This document shows positions 36,691-49,192 of a stretch of 64,000 nt of DNA, piece by piece. The DNA comes from Ophioderma brevispina (Eukaryota > Echinodermata > Ophiuroidea > Amphilepidida > Ophiodermatidae): NCBI GenBank assembly GCA_023653785.1, contig JAMKCH010058388.1, positions 87,654 through 151,653 on the forward strand, written 5' to 3'. The position numbers and the translations under genes were made by a program. Numbering within the stretch: position 1 is the first letter of the stretch; each line of letters begins with the position of its first letter. A model generated the notes under the pieces. It was not told the DNA's origin and did not search any database. It saw nothing but the letters and a program-made list of their open reading frames with translations.

Positions 36691-39600
36691 GGGGGGGGGG
36701 GTTTGGCCTGCACCCCCCCTGAGTAAGGGCCTGTAGCATTTGTTACATTATAAGTTGGGAATTCTATACAGTTGGGAATTCTATACAGCATGGACGCTCA
36801 CCTATTAGTCAACATAGGGTACATATCTAGGTCACTGGACAAGTGTCCTCGATAAAAATAAAGTAGCTGCAAAACCTCTTATGCTGTTACTGTTAACTAA
36901 TCGAATTCCATTTCCCTCGTCAGACTGGTGTTGTTGCCGGCCGGGTTCAGGTAGGATAAATCTCAAATTTAGCTATGCTTTAAATGTCATGAATGTTTTA
37001 AGCCTAGCCTCCAGGCACTACTCTCGCTTCATATCTGATTTACAAAAAAACAGTTTTGCTGCCATGAATCACATTTTTTTCCCTTCAAATTTAATACGGC
37101 GGCTATTTCAACGGCAAAAGTATGTATCACGGTTTATGTTTGGATAGTTTACAGTTTAAGTGCTCATGAGATCTCCGGGGCATTCGCGTGCGGTGATTTA
37201 TCAGCATGCGTGTTGCATGAATGTGCTCAATTGAGTTCCTGGCTACAAAATCTAAAGTACATTCGGAACTAATACAGATTTCATGTTGTCACACCAGAAA
37301 TCAATAAGTAGGGCAGTCATTTTCGTTCTGTAAACCATTTACACAAACATATTTTTTTATATATTTGTGTGTCCATGTGTGTTTAGAATTATGTCAACAA
37401 ATTATGGATACTCTTAAAACTTCCAAATTTGATGTCACTCAAACCGAAGAATATGATTTGAATGTCTGCTACTCATCAAAATGAAATATAGCTAACATGT
37501 TTGTATAATCCAAAATCGTGACATTTGTCAAGTGCTTCTAAAGTGGGTAACAAGTCGAATATTACATTATGTCATACTAAAAGAAATGTGTTCTGGTTAT
37601 CTCATCAGGGTGAAACATAAGTTTTCCATGACGGCATTTTATGACAGTGTTGCTTTCATCAGTAGATAGCATATCAATCAACTCTTGACAACAAGCGGAA
37701 CTCAGTAGTACGCAGTAATTATGTCCCCCCCCCCGAACTTCACATGACCCCAAGATGACCTTTGACCTCATAAGCGGGGTTGTAATTTCAAAGCTTCAAG
37801 TCTATTTGAAATTCATTAAAATATAGATCTACAACAACTGAAAATAGAAGGATTAACTTATTTTGCACATACAAGCTATTCATTTCATAATCATCTACTG
37901 AAGTACATTTGATGGGAACAATAACTTGGAGACAACACTGTATTTCTATATTTAAAGACTTTCCTTACCCAATCTCATTCCAAAGACTGGTTAGAAGTTA
38001 ACCTACTTTTTTATGCCATTAAATTGCATTTTGCTATCTTCAGTAGACAGCAATGGGAAAGATGTTTTTTGTTTAAAAAAATCAAGATTGTCCTCTACAA
38101 ATCTCCATTGATTTCTAAGGAAATAAATGCACATCAATGTATCATTTCAAAAATATTCAAGCAAAGAGTCATCGACAAAGCATCCACACCTGCATTTTTC
38201 TGTAATTCAACCTGCTATATCACAGAACAAGTTTCACTTCAATATGGTACAATCAAATCCTAGCCTGTATGCAACTAGGAATAAAACAAATCTGCACAAG
38301 TTTCTAACAGTAGACAAATTCACATCTTTTAATACTAAGAATGGAAGACTGTACACCTGAAATGTCTCACTCAGTTTCATGTCTCAATAAGGTATGTCCA
38401 CTTTGGCCAGGCTGGGCTCGTCCATGAGTAACATTGCATAGAATTCTTATATTTATGTTTTTCTAGCAAAGTGCTCATAACTTCCCTTTCTATTCTGCCA
38501 TCCTTTCCTTCAATAAATACTTAAGTGTGTGAGTCATTCTTAAGTGCAAATGTATTCCTCCTTGTGGACTACCTCTGCATAGTAGATTTACCGAATACAA
38601 CAAAAAGTACCTCCCCAAAGTATAAGAAGGTCACCCAATTGTAATTATATATAAACAAAACTCAACTGTTTCAATTGTAAGAAATCCCCGCATGAAAAAA
38701 ACTAAGTATGAGAGAGTTAAAAATATCTAGGTAACGGCCTCACCGGTCTTTTGTTGGCCGAGCAACCCTTTAATTTCAGACATTCACCTCTGACCAATTG
38801 CATGGAGTAAAATAGAATGGGATACGGCGTTGAGTTCCAACTAATACAAGTGTTGCCTTTGAGCTTATTGTAATGTATGTATCAATGCCCACAGCAATTG
38901 GGACTGTTGTATACAGGTCCACAATTGCATTGCGCCCTCTCTGCAGTTCAAACACAACAATCATTTTGCCAGCACTACACTTTCCTGCACAAGTGGGATT
39001 GCTTTGGCAAAAAAAAAGTTGCAACACTACACATAACAGAAACTGGAACTTCTCGAAAATACACACTCTAACATCTCAAGGGCTTTCTTCAGTGACTGGA
39101 TATCAGTACACCTGGCAAATTTTATGTTGATTTTAAAGTGACAGGAGGAGGATTTTTGAGGATAGGAATTTCTCCCAAATTGCATGGATCTGTTGTAGAC
39201 CATCTACGAGAACGTTCGAAAGTTATGGACAAACAAGTAAAAAAGAGAAAACCGCAAAGCTTGTTTTGAATTGCTGCCATCGAATGTCCCTATAGACAAC
39301 CAAACACTGCTTTGAATTTCTGTCGTGCATGCAGAAAATTACTAAATCATCATCTTATAATAAAGAGTCGGCTTATTCCACTTTCAGGTGTGATCTAATC
39401 AATACATGTAAGACCTACCAAATATGTAAAAAACGTGGTTCGAAAAAAATTTGGGGCACTTCTCTCTGGAAATGTCTCATGTCTCTTTAAATACAAAGCG
39501 ATATAAGAAAAGACATGACAGAAAGAAAAACAGGAAAATCGCCAACTCTTTACCACTTTCCTTTCCTTCTTAAGACAGCAATTCTTAATTTGTTTTATTC

Positions 39601-40640
39601 TAAGAGGCAAACGGTTGATAGTTGTAAATATGTTTCAGTAGGGGATGGACCTTCCAGTGTATATACAGTCATTAAAATTGATCCAAAATTGCATGCCAAT
39701 GTTTTGTCCATTTTGCAAGTGCTGATAGAATTACCACTCATAAGCAAAAATCCAAAATAAACTATGTACTGTACTTTGAATCAGTCTTCAATATGCACAA
39801 ATAATAAAACTAATGAGCACTCCTAATTTATACTACCTGAGAATTTCCAATGAGGTTCTGTATTACGTCTCATAAATTCAGAAAATTTACAAGAGGATAT
39901 TACAAAAAGTGCAAAAGTACAAACCCTGCAAGAGTAGATGCTACTTACCTCACGATTTTTGACAGATCAAATCGGTAGTTCGATACTGACAGGTAGGACA
40001 GCAGCTTTATTGATCACCCAACTTTACCAATACTTTTACTATCTGAAACTTAGACACTGCTAAGCATTACAAGGAGCGGATGACAAGAATAAGACCAGCC
40101 CTGGTGTGCTCAAGGTATACTAAAAATCCATTGAGTTCTTTTCGTCCAGGGGCCAAATTTTCAGGTTAAAAATGCAAAATTGACGGCCTCAATATTCTTA
40201 AAACGTCTTTTTGTCCTGCTTTTTCAGATGGAAGTACTGTAATGGGGACTTGGGTATCTATTACTTTTGCTGGTTAATGTATTCAATGAGATGTGACCAA
40301 GGAAACATTAGGTTTTACAATAAAGAATTGAAGTCATTCATTATGTTCCAATAAAGAAATTGAAGTCATTTTGTTCCATGTTTTATAACTAAACATTAAC
40401 AGCCTAATGAAATTTTAATATGTCTGAAAACTTTTAACCGTAAAAACTTTAGGTCCAAACTGAAAGCAGAATTCTTTTCTTTCTCATTACTGGGGTTTCT
40501 TTCAGTCCGGATTGTTTAAAAAAGGCACTTTTGTGAAAAGGCTTTATCCCCAAGACTACTGCCTTGCCTACCGTTGGTATGAGTGGTTTTTACTGATATA
40601 CCCACAGAGTAACCCCAACATACACTTATATGCTCCTTAA
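36691..40640. other. Unrecognised sequence
   Basis: It contains a G run and C run near 36690-36720, a 17 bp tandem repeat (AGTTGGGAATTCTATAC twice, 36752-36788), and one DR1-like site at 37756-37768. Short frames such as 36881-37147 and 38776-39130 have no recognisable domains. Confidence 0.35.
37756..37768. promoter_or_regulatory. DR1 motif (TGACCTTTGACCT)
   Basis: A 13-base exact match to the reversed AGGTCAAAGGTCA site, in a short GGTCA-rich context like repeat F. Function is not shown. Confidence 0.35.
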
Positions 40641-41262
40641 AGGTGGGTAACCAAATCGAAAACCTCGTCCCCCCCTTTACACCATCAAAAGCTGAGTATC
40701 TGCCCCCCTCGACATTTTTTGTCGTATCTCACCTATTATTTGTTCACGCCAAAACTACATGACTTTTCTTTGAAGCCTGGTGCTCGATTTAGACAATTTT
40801 GAACAAAATAGGACCTACGGGTATGACCGCGCGTTAAGTACCGCCGGCACTGTGTGCGAAGAAAAGCTATTTCTCATTGAAATTATATACGGAACAGCAG
40901 AAATCCAGTTTTTTGGTGCTAAGGATACAGTTACATATGGTTTATCTTATTTATTTGATTTATTTGTCGTATGAGCATGTGTGCGCATACTTTGACCACA
41001 TCATGGCCAAAAAATCCAACTTTTGCTTGAAAAAATGGCAAAAAACTATGGAATTTTGAGATTTTTTAAAGATTTTTGACATTCATTGCATACGTATGTT
41101 TGACGTCACGTGACGTCATACAAGGTATGTTTGTACTATTTGGTATCAATGGACTCGGAGGGATTCAAGCTATCCATTGCTACCACACATATGATAGTTC
41201 ATAATCCGTTCCGAGATACTATGGGGGGGCGGAATCCCCCCTTTTAGGGTTAATACCCACTG
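40641..41262 (+). repeat. Possible dispersed element beginning at TTAA
   Basis: The left edge TTAA then AGGTGGGTAACC resembles the starts of families A and C, but I could not find a matching inverted right end. The block ends near a C run and TTAGGGTTAA at 41245-41262. The interior is non-coding and includes the palindrome at 41101-41118. Confidence 0.25.
41101..41118. promoter_or_regulatory. Perfect CRE/E-box/CRE palindrome
   Basis: TGACGTCACGTGACGTCA is a perfect 18-base palindrome made of two cAMP-response elements (TGACGTCA) overlapping a central E-box (CACGTG). CRE sites bind CREB/ATF bZIP proteins and CACGTG binds bHLH proteins such as USF or MITF. No gene start is visible nearby, so any role is inference. 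Confidence 0.45.
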
Positions 41263-41999
41263 TCCCTATCAGCCAATTATATACAAACTTTTGGCTTCTC
41301 CCTTTCTACTATCCAAATGGCGAAAGAGCAAATTCATGTAAAACAATGAGTTTTCATTCATTACCTTAAACGTTACAGCAAATTTGAATATTTTAGCATA
41401 TTTTTGGAAGTCCACTGAATGGAAATTTGAACGATGAACCAAATTGATGACATGCCGAAGAGCAACAGGATAGATGGAATGGCCAAGTGGATAGGCTGAG
41501 AAGTGGCAAAAAACACCCCCCTCCTCCCCGCAAATTATACTAGTCTGATCCCCAATACAAAGAAAGAGTGCAAGTATTTTCAGCCCAGTAGCTCTGGCAC
41601 ACATCTTTTACCTTGTACCTTTGTCAAGACTAGGCCAGAATAAATCTAGACTGTAAAATGTCAAAACTGTTCAAAATGGTTCAATCATCACTAACATGCA
41701 TGCTGTTTACAAACAACACAAAACAGTAACATATGCATGAGCAAGTTTGGCAAGAATGTAACTACGACTGAGATTTGCATTACCCGTTCCTCATCACTTT
41801 TGTCCGTCACACCAATATCACTGTAAACAGAAACAAAACAAAGCAACATCACTACTTGTAAAAAGTCATCGATCGGGAAACACCCACACACCACTGGCCT
41901 CTGGGGATTCCGGTTACACACAATACAAACCAGACTCTTCACCCACATCTTCTCTGTACGCTTGCCTTAAAATGCTCCTCCCCTTTGGGCCCAACTTAT
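41263..41999. other. Unrecognised sequence
   Basis: Minus-strand frames at 41269-41604 and 41691-41948 have no recognised family. Confidence 0.3.
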
Positions 42000-42113
42000 A
42001 CAGGATCAGGTGTCGTGTCTATGGTTTTGCTATCATTGTGTAAATCTACATGTATAATTTGTTTTGTTACTTACTGGTCCCACCAAATATTTCGTTTTTT
42101 CTTATCAATTCAA

Positions 42114-42660
42114 CCTGGTAATTCCTGTTTCGCTTTAACTGTACTTGTCAGACTATATCGTAAAACCGATGTTTACGTAATCATGTACACCTTTAATAGT
42201 ATTGCTTGCTAATTTGAGTTATATCATAAATTTCATCTTGGTATAACGCTTGTTCGCTTTATTTGTATTTGTAACAATACATTGTAGTCATATTGCCATT
42301 ATTGATATTCCTACAAGTTGCTTTTTGTTTTTAATTCAACACACATGTATCCACACAAACATACCACGCTCTCACACACATACACACTCTAAACCCTACC
42401 CCCCCCCCCCCCACACGCACATATTACAGACCACATTCAACCCGGGTAAACACCCTTTTCCCAAACAATAAAAAATTCCTGCCCCACTGCACTTGCTTAA
42501 ACTGTAATTGTTAGGCTACTCGTAATCACGTTTTTAATTGTTAAACGTCGCATACAAACACATACCCCAATTATTTATTTGCTTGCTTAATATTCATAAA
42601 TCTCATCTGGTAAACTATTTATTTCGCTTCACTGTACGTGTGCAAATACATCAAACATCA
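42114..42660 (+). repeat. Tandem sub-units, ~355 bp period, at the LINE 5' end
   Basis: ATTCCTGTTTCGCTTTAACTGTACTTG near 42120 and ATTCCTGCCCCACTGCACTTG near 42474 begin two related units. Both continue through TTGCTTGCT, CATAAAT(T/C)TCATCT and a TTCGCTT(T/C)A segment. A C run and CA-rich insert lie at 42340-42425. LINE 5' UTRs are often built of such monomers, so these may be promoter units. Confidence 0.45.
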
Positions 42661-43869
42661 CCATTTTTTTTTTTTTTCTTGTTCCTTAGGGACCTCACTA
42701 TGCTCTTCTCCCTTTTTGATGTAATTCCTCTGTTTCAATTCATTTTCAAGACTGTTACAAATTTCTTGTACTATTGTCTTACTGAATCACACACACATTA
42801 CCTGTATACACACAAACCAAACACACAGACAGACTAACCCGGGTATCCGTCCTACCTTATTTTAACGTTGCATCCTGCTCTCAGCCAATGCTACCAAAAC
42901 CCTTTTTTCTAAACGATCCCAGTGTTTTTATTAGTGTCACCTCCTCCCGTTTTCTCTGCTCTGCTGTCGTATGAAGATACATCTAGTGCATCCTTCACAT
43001 TGTTAATAATGACCTTGCACCCCATTGTCATAATTCTTCAGGTCTTTTGTGCACCAAAACCTGTTTTATTTTTCCCCCTATATTCTTCCCCTACCTAATT
43101 GTAAAGTCTTGAAAATTTGTAAGAAAAAACCTAATCTTAATTATTCTTACTAAGTTTATGTATAGATAATCTTAATTAATTGTATTTTGTTAATCTGTTT
43201 CCCTTGTATGTAGTGACCCAATTTATTTTGTACAACGCTGTTATTTGTTTTTTGTCTAAATAATCCTTAGCATTTTTTGTAAATTTTCTTAGTCCCCCGG
43301 TTTTGTCTACTCTGTGCTAGTCTTTGTTGTCATTCGGCTTGTCCTGACTTGTCAACACATCTTGCCCACAGTTATTGTCTCACGATATCTACCACCCAAC
43401 CGCCGTACCCCCGGTTTCGCAAGTTGCTCTCTTCTTTCTTCCCTTGCTCCAGACCAACCTATCCATTCCATCTCTCCTCTTTCCTCTCTCTCGTCCTCCT
43501 CATCTCTCTCTCTCCTCTCAGTAACTCTAACTCTCTATTATTTTCCGTTGATTTTATCCTTTTCATGTATGCCGTGCCCCTGCAATATACGAACTGGCCA
43601 TTTTACCGCACCAGCTTCACGACGATGACTTCCTCGCGCATTCCCCTAATGGATTTTTTCACCAACCCTAAATTGAACATATCAATCAACGTTACTCCCA
43701 TTTTTTGCCATCAATCCATTACTTACCGACCAGACCCAATATCATCTCAAACATGTCAAACACGTGACCACCCATCTTTCATCACACCCGCAAACAATCC
43801 TGGTTCTGACTCCCCGCAATCACAGGCCTTCTTGACAGTTTCATTCAAACACCATTAATAAATCATCAC

Positions 43870-44540
43870 GCATCGCTCATTTTCCATATTCCATTCAATT
43901 TCGTAGTATCACAAAATCACATGAAGAAAGCACTAACTACCAACCTTGATCACCTCAACCATTCTTTCTTCCTCTGTCTTAGCTTTTCAGAAACATGGCT
44001 TACTGTATAACAAATCAATCACCACCGATCACGTATGCTACACGTATATTCCGGACCACCAGACGCTCACTGGCAGAGGGAGGGGAGTTTGTCTTTACAA
44101 AAAAATCACCTCTCATACAAATCATCGACACAACACCAGCAACCCAGACTTTGACTCACTTTTCATTAACTCACATAACCAACACGATACCCAAACATAC
44201 CCGTGTCGAGTATTTAAACAGACTGCATGGAACACACTACCAAAATTTTAACAACGCTTCGAGCAGCCTCCTCACTGAACTACATAAAACCAAAACCGTG
44301 ATGTCCTATATTGCGGTGACATAATATCAATCTTCTCAATTACTCCACTCATCCACACATTAATGACTTTATTAACACATCACGTTCACACTCTGTATAA
44401 TCCCAAAAATTAAAAAAGACCTACCGATTACCCATAACACAGCCACGCTCATTGATAACATATCACCAACTCCCCTGACACGACTCCACACCAGAGATTT
44501 TTGTCACTGACACTAACAGATCACTTCCCAATATTCCGCA
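43870..44540 (+). pseudogene. LINE endonuclease remnant
   Basis: SETWL is encoded at 43987-44001, and GRGRGVCLYKK at about 44072-44104, both hallmark motifs of the APE endonuclease of non-LTR elements. Further on, LIDNI (about 44448-44462) and TDHFPIFRI (about 44515-44541) match the conserved PTR..LIDNI and SDH.P motifs near the end of that domain. Successive motifs lie in different frames and stops intervene, so no enzyme can be made. Confidence 0.7.
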
Positions 44541-45329
44541 TTACATCTCTCAGCTACGCATGCCACAAAAAACAACATCCCTAAACGTGGACTAAAGAGA
44601 TCACAACATTCGCACATTTACCGTAGACGCAACACTGAATCATGGGAAACTAATACTACTTTACGAAAAAATGAATCCACATTAGCGTCCAAGCACGTCA
44701 TTACAACTTATACCAAAACATGACACGATCATTCCCCTTACAAAATAAGACCTTAAAAAAATCGTAACCACAGGCAGCCCTGGATGACAACTGCAATTTC
44801 CAAGTCAATCAAACAGCAGCACGGCCTCTACAAGACAGACCGACGAAAAACACACCAGCAACCAAACAACCATTAAACAATACAAAAACAAATTAACCAC
44901 ATTATTCGTATTGCCACGAAAAAACACACACACCGAAACAAATTCAGAAACTCCAAATGATCTTGCCAAACCTGACTTCCTCAACACATTCTAGCAGGAA
45001 TTGTCCACTAACGGATCCCTGCCTTTTCACTCATAATAATAGCAGATAACCGACCCTTTGGACATAGCTAACGCATTCAACGATCATTTCACACTAACCT
45101 GTGCAAAAACTTGGCTACAAAATTCCACTTAAAACTTAACTCATTTAACAACACCTCCAAAAAAGCACAGTTCACCTCAATGTTCCTGAATCCAGTTACT
45201 GAAGATGAAATGCACAAACTTCGCCACCCCCTACTGAAACCGGGTAAAGTGCGGGGACGACAAGATAGATCCCAGGGAATTGCTAACAATCATGATAACA
45301 TATTTCGCCTCTGATGCACATATTTAACC

Positions 45330-46690
45330 AATCACTTCTTCTCACCGTCACTTTTCCCAGATCACCTCAAATCATGCCAAATCATTCTATTTACAAAACA
45401 AAGACGCACATAAATTGCAATTACAGCCCATTTCTGTTCTTGGACTCATTCTTTTTCAAAAACTACTTTGAAAAATCAGTATATCACTCTGTCTAACATT
45501 CTTCAATAAGCACAACATCGGTCGGATTAACAATACCGGTTTTTAGGCCCAAACGCTCAACTTACATGGCACTCGTTGAACTAACAACCAACCTCAAACC
45601 TTGCACTCAAAAATAACTTCATACCCATGGGGGTATTCCCTGGATCTCTCAAGGCTTTCACCCCATTGGACCACAACATTTCTTCTTCCAACAAGCTTTA
45701 TCATTACGTGTCCGTGGTGTAAGTCCTGGAGGGTTTCAGGAGTTGCCTACTAACGCGCGTCACAATCAGTCTACGTGCACTCCACCGATCATCCATCACA
45801 CCTATCACAGTTGGCGCCCCGCAAGGCTCAATATCCTTGGACGCCTACTTTCATCATTTACATGAATGAATCACCAACATCCTCCAACACACTAAAACTA
45901 ATCTTAATTGCGATGACCAAACATTTTTCTTTCAACCCTAACATTAATGCACATTTTTTAACACATGAATCATGACTCGCAAAATCACAACTGACTGGTT
46001 TCGGGCAAACAAACTTTTCACTCATGTTTTAAACAACGACTAACATGCTTTTCTCTACACATCACACTAAGCACAATAAACTACAATAGATAAAACAGAC
46101 AATCTCCCATGTACACACCACCCAATTTCTTGCATCACAATCGACGACAACCTAACAGGGAACGAACACAATCATTCTGTCACACCAAAGCGCTCCGCAT
46201 GGTACAATCTACAGAGCCAAACACCACCTTCCAGACGACACCTTAAATAATCACTTAAACAACAACACTAGTTTCTTCCATACCTAGTTACTGTTAAACA
46301 TCATCTGGGCCTCCAACTATCCTTCACGACTCACCAAACTAAACATCACAGAAATGGGCCATTCGCACTATCACAACTCACCCCCTAGAATCACATTTGC
46401 CATTATTTCACGTCACTTAAAACCTTATATTAGAGCACCTCAACCACTTCAAACAGCGCTCTTCATGTTTGACTATCCCACAATCATTTACTCCGATTTT
46501 AGCAATTAACTTTACCACAAAGCAACAAATCCACAGCTATAACACCAGACACGCCGACAAACTTCATCTCCCAAAATCTTCCTCTGACAAGCCTTTATTC
46601 ATATCACGGCGCAAAACTGTTGAATGATCTTCCAGAATCCATCACACAATTACAAAAACAAAAAAACAACCTAAAATTAAAAAAAAAACA
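45330..46690 (+). pseudogene. LINE reverse transcriptase remnant
   Basis: Fragments in shifting frames include FPDHLKSCQIILFTKQ, PFLFLDSFFFK (normally RPISVLP.FSK), a segment resembling FDTLDHNILL near 45665-45690, a G.PQGSILGPL-like stretch near 45815-45845, and FIIYMNESP at about 45850. The catalytic Asp-Asp pair survives as GATGAC at 45912-45917 but out of frame. After about 46000 the C-terminal region continues to a NDLPESI segment near 46620. The element is dead. Confidence 0.7.
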
Positions 46691-47243
46691 TTCATCAACC
46701 AGTACATTTCTTTTAAATTTTTGCTCCCCCAAGTCCCTTATTTTCTCTCCTACTTTTATCTGTCATCTATTTCTATCTCTACTCCTTACTTTTCTTCACT
46801 TTTAATAACCTCCTCGTACCTCTGCTTCCCATTATGCAATTGCATTACATACTCAACAAGACATGTTTGAAAAAGTCTGTCCTTTATGTCCAAATTCCCG
46901 TTTTCCGTTACGTGTTTGTTTAGCTTAGATAAAGTTTGTTTTGTTTGCGTTTTGTTATGTATACTTATCTATTTATATTCTATCATCCCTTATTTTGTAA
47001 CAATTAATTGTAGTTTTAGTTTATTTTACTTGTATGTAAAATATGTATTAAAATATGTATTAAAATCTTATTCAGCCAGCAATAACCATAGCCCATCGGT
47101 TTTCCATTACTGTCCTAGCATATCATATCCCCGCATCTGTATTAATTTAAAGTACAGTTTTCAATTGTTTCATTTTGTATTAATTATATAATATACTGTA
47201 TACACATTGCTGTCAGTCCGATATGTTAAGCTAAATAAATTGC

Positions 47244-47271
47244 ATCTTGAATCTTGAATCTTGAATCTTGA
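47244..47271 (+). repeat. LINE 3' tail: four ATCTTGA units
   Basis: Four perfect heptamers ATCTTGA follow AATAAATTGC. Short-tandem tails mark the 3' ends of CR1/L2/Jockey-type LINEs and fix the right boundary of the element. Confidence 0.75.
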
Positions 47272-47694
47272 CTGTTCAAAGTCACAACATCCCCATTTCC
47301 TCCCCATTTCCCTTTTTGTGGTATGCAAATCAAATCCCTATCCAATGGCACACATGTTTCACCCCCACAACGCACACACCCCACACATGTGCACGCATGC
47401 TGCACAAACACACACAATCCTACCCACACTGGTTTGATCTTATTTTAAATTCACCTTTACATAGGCACTGTTTTCCGATGATTTTCAAATGCATAAAAAA
47501 TAACAACCTTTCACCGAATGCATGTGTCATCTCCATCTGTTTGTGAATGGAGAAAGTCATAGAGTTCACCAAGGTCACATGAGGGTCACCAACCCATGGG
47601 CCACTATCCAAGGGGAAACGCATTGTATCTCAGTGCATGATTAATATCTGTTTTGAGGAGTCCAAGTGTTGAAAATATCGATCTCACAGAAACA
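47272..47694. other. Unrecognised sequence with CA-rich patches
   Basis: No gene is recognised; CA-rich text lies at 47365-47415. Confidence 0.3.
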
Positions 47695-47846
47695 GATAAT
47701 CATAAAATTGGATGATTTACGCCATAATTATTGGATCTCGTCTATATTTTAAATATTGGGCTTCGACTGCGTCTGGCCCAATATTTTTGCAACTCATACA
47801 TCGACCATAAATTGTGGGGTCAAATCATCCAATTTTATTATAAGAA
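47695..47846. mobile_element. Nested foldback element
   Basis: ATAAAATTGGATGATTT (47702-47718) is perfectly inverted at 47822-47838. Inside it AAATATTGGGC (47751-47761) is perfectly inverted at 47776-47786. The doubled symmetry suggests a small foldback transposon. Non-coding. Confidence 0.6.
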
Positions 47847-47879
47847 AATCTATCCGACATTATGGTATACACCAATCCA

Positions 47880-48200
47880 TTGATACTCATGACCTTTTAG
47901 GGTTATGATCCTCTACTGACCTCTGATGACCTTTGACCCCATCCTAAGAGGGGTCACTTGTGGGGGCAACTACCAAGAACCCTACACGCATATACCATTA
48001 AAACGTGTCATGTCTGTGGAAACCTGGGCAAATATGTTTAGAAGTTCAACATTTGGGTCAACATTTTTACCCACATAACAGATAGAGTGATAAACAGACA
48101 TAAGACAACAGGCAGACCCACACACAGACTGACATACTACAGATACAGACAACACCTACCAAAGCAGTGTGGCTTTGCTTCACATACGACAGAAAAAAGA
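47880..48200 (+). repeat. Repeat F-like segment with DR1 motif
   Basis: It contains TGACCTCTGATGACCTTTGACCCC (DR1 at 47927-47939), AAGAGGGGTCACTTGTGG, and ACAGATAGAG/ACAGGCAGACC-type simple sequence, as in the other copies of this dispersed family. Confidence 0.45.
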
Positions 48201-48242
48201 TGCTACTATTTCATAGAATATAGTTTGTGTGCCACAGGATGT

Positions 48243-48560
48243 CCGCCAACAAAACGTACTTGAAAGCTTTACAGCTTCTAGAATTCTCTTGAAAAGTGAT
48301 ATGAACTAGAGAGAAAAAAAGAAAGACGCGAAACACTTAACAAAACTATCAAGAGCAAACACTTACACAAGCACTCCTCCCTCCCCCCCCCAAAAAAACA
48401 AAATCTTCACAAAAACACTTTAAAACACATGCAAATACATGTGGAAACCGATTGTAAGCCGACATAGATGTACTTGAAAAGCTTACAGCTCTAGATTCTC
48501 TGGAATGATATGAAACGAGAAAAAAAAGGAAACATTTTTAACAAAAATATACAAAACTGA
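48243..48560 (+). repeat. Tandem duplication, ~210 bp offset
   Basis: GTACTTGAAAGCTTTACAGC at 48256 recurs as GTACTTGAAAAGCTTACAGC at 48469, followed in both by TCTAGA(A)TTCTCT and ATGATATGAA-like text. The copies differ by single-base indels, as in the 1-5 kb duplication. From 48560 to 49130 nothing is recognised. Confidence 0.5.
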
Positions 48561-49131
48561 ATGTTTGAAAAAGTATTATCATTGCAGTTATTTTTCAAAT
48601 GGTCAAATTTCCTCACTTAAAACACTTTTTAAAAAAATATATAAATCCATTTACATCTCAACATTACGTTATACATTTACATAGCACATACCAAATACAA
48701 ATTTACAAACACACACTGTTTGTTACTCCTAAAGACGCGCCATTAGCGTACCAAAACCTTCGATTATTTTGGCCACTTTCTTTCTTGTGACTCATCTGAA
48801 CACAGTCTCGGGATCCCAGAAAAAAAAAACCACAAAATCAAATTCTGCATGGGGTCAAAGACTCTAACCACAATAAAATGTTAAATCTTACTCGTCTTCC
48901 TTCCGCAGTGCATTCAGAGTTCCACGTAAGAAAGATTAACTAATTGAATATTGATACATGACATAAGAATATTACTGAGAACGCCATTCATGCTTCATAG
49001 GAATTAAACTCTGAGATTCTTTTCAGTATGAAAATACAAATGTTTTCATAATATAAGTACGGCCGCTTGAAACAACTCTCAGGAAACAGAAATACCATTA
49101 GAGCTTTTTTTTCCGGTGTCCACCTAAACAC

Positions 49132-49192
49132 AGTCCCTCTGTGGTTCATGGGTTAATCCGCCGCTATAGCGAGAGGACCAGTTCGAGACCAT
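49132..49192 (+). tRNA. tRNA-like sequence (pseudogene or SINE head)
   Basis: GTGGTTCATGGGTTAATCCG resembles an A box with its D-loop, and GCTATAGCGAGAGGACCAGT then TTCGAGACC resembles the anticodon/variable region and a B box (GTTCGANNCC). TTTTTC follows. The spacing suits a Pol III internal promoter, but the acceptor stem is not convincing. It is therefore probably a decayed tRNA or the head of a tRNA-derived SINE. Confidence 0.35.

Larger units (their letters stand above)
42000..47271 (+). mobile_element. Long decayed APE-type LINE retrotransposon
   Basis: About 5.3 kb containing, in order, a region with repeated sub-units (42114-42660), a pyrimidine-rich 5' part, remains of an AP-like endonuclease (about 43870-44540), a reverse transcriptase (about 45330-46000), a C-terminal region to about 46690, an AT-rich 3' UTR and a heptamer tail (47244-47271). 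Domain order and tail fit a CR1/L2/Jockey-group element. The exact clade and left boundary are uncertain. The plus strand is A/C-biased, and frameshifts occur every few tens of codons. Confidence 0.75.
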
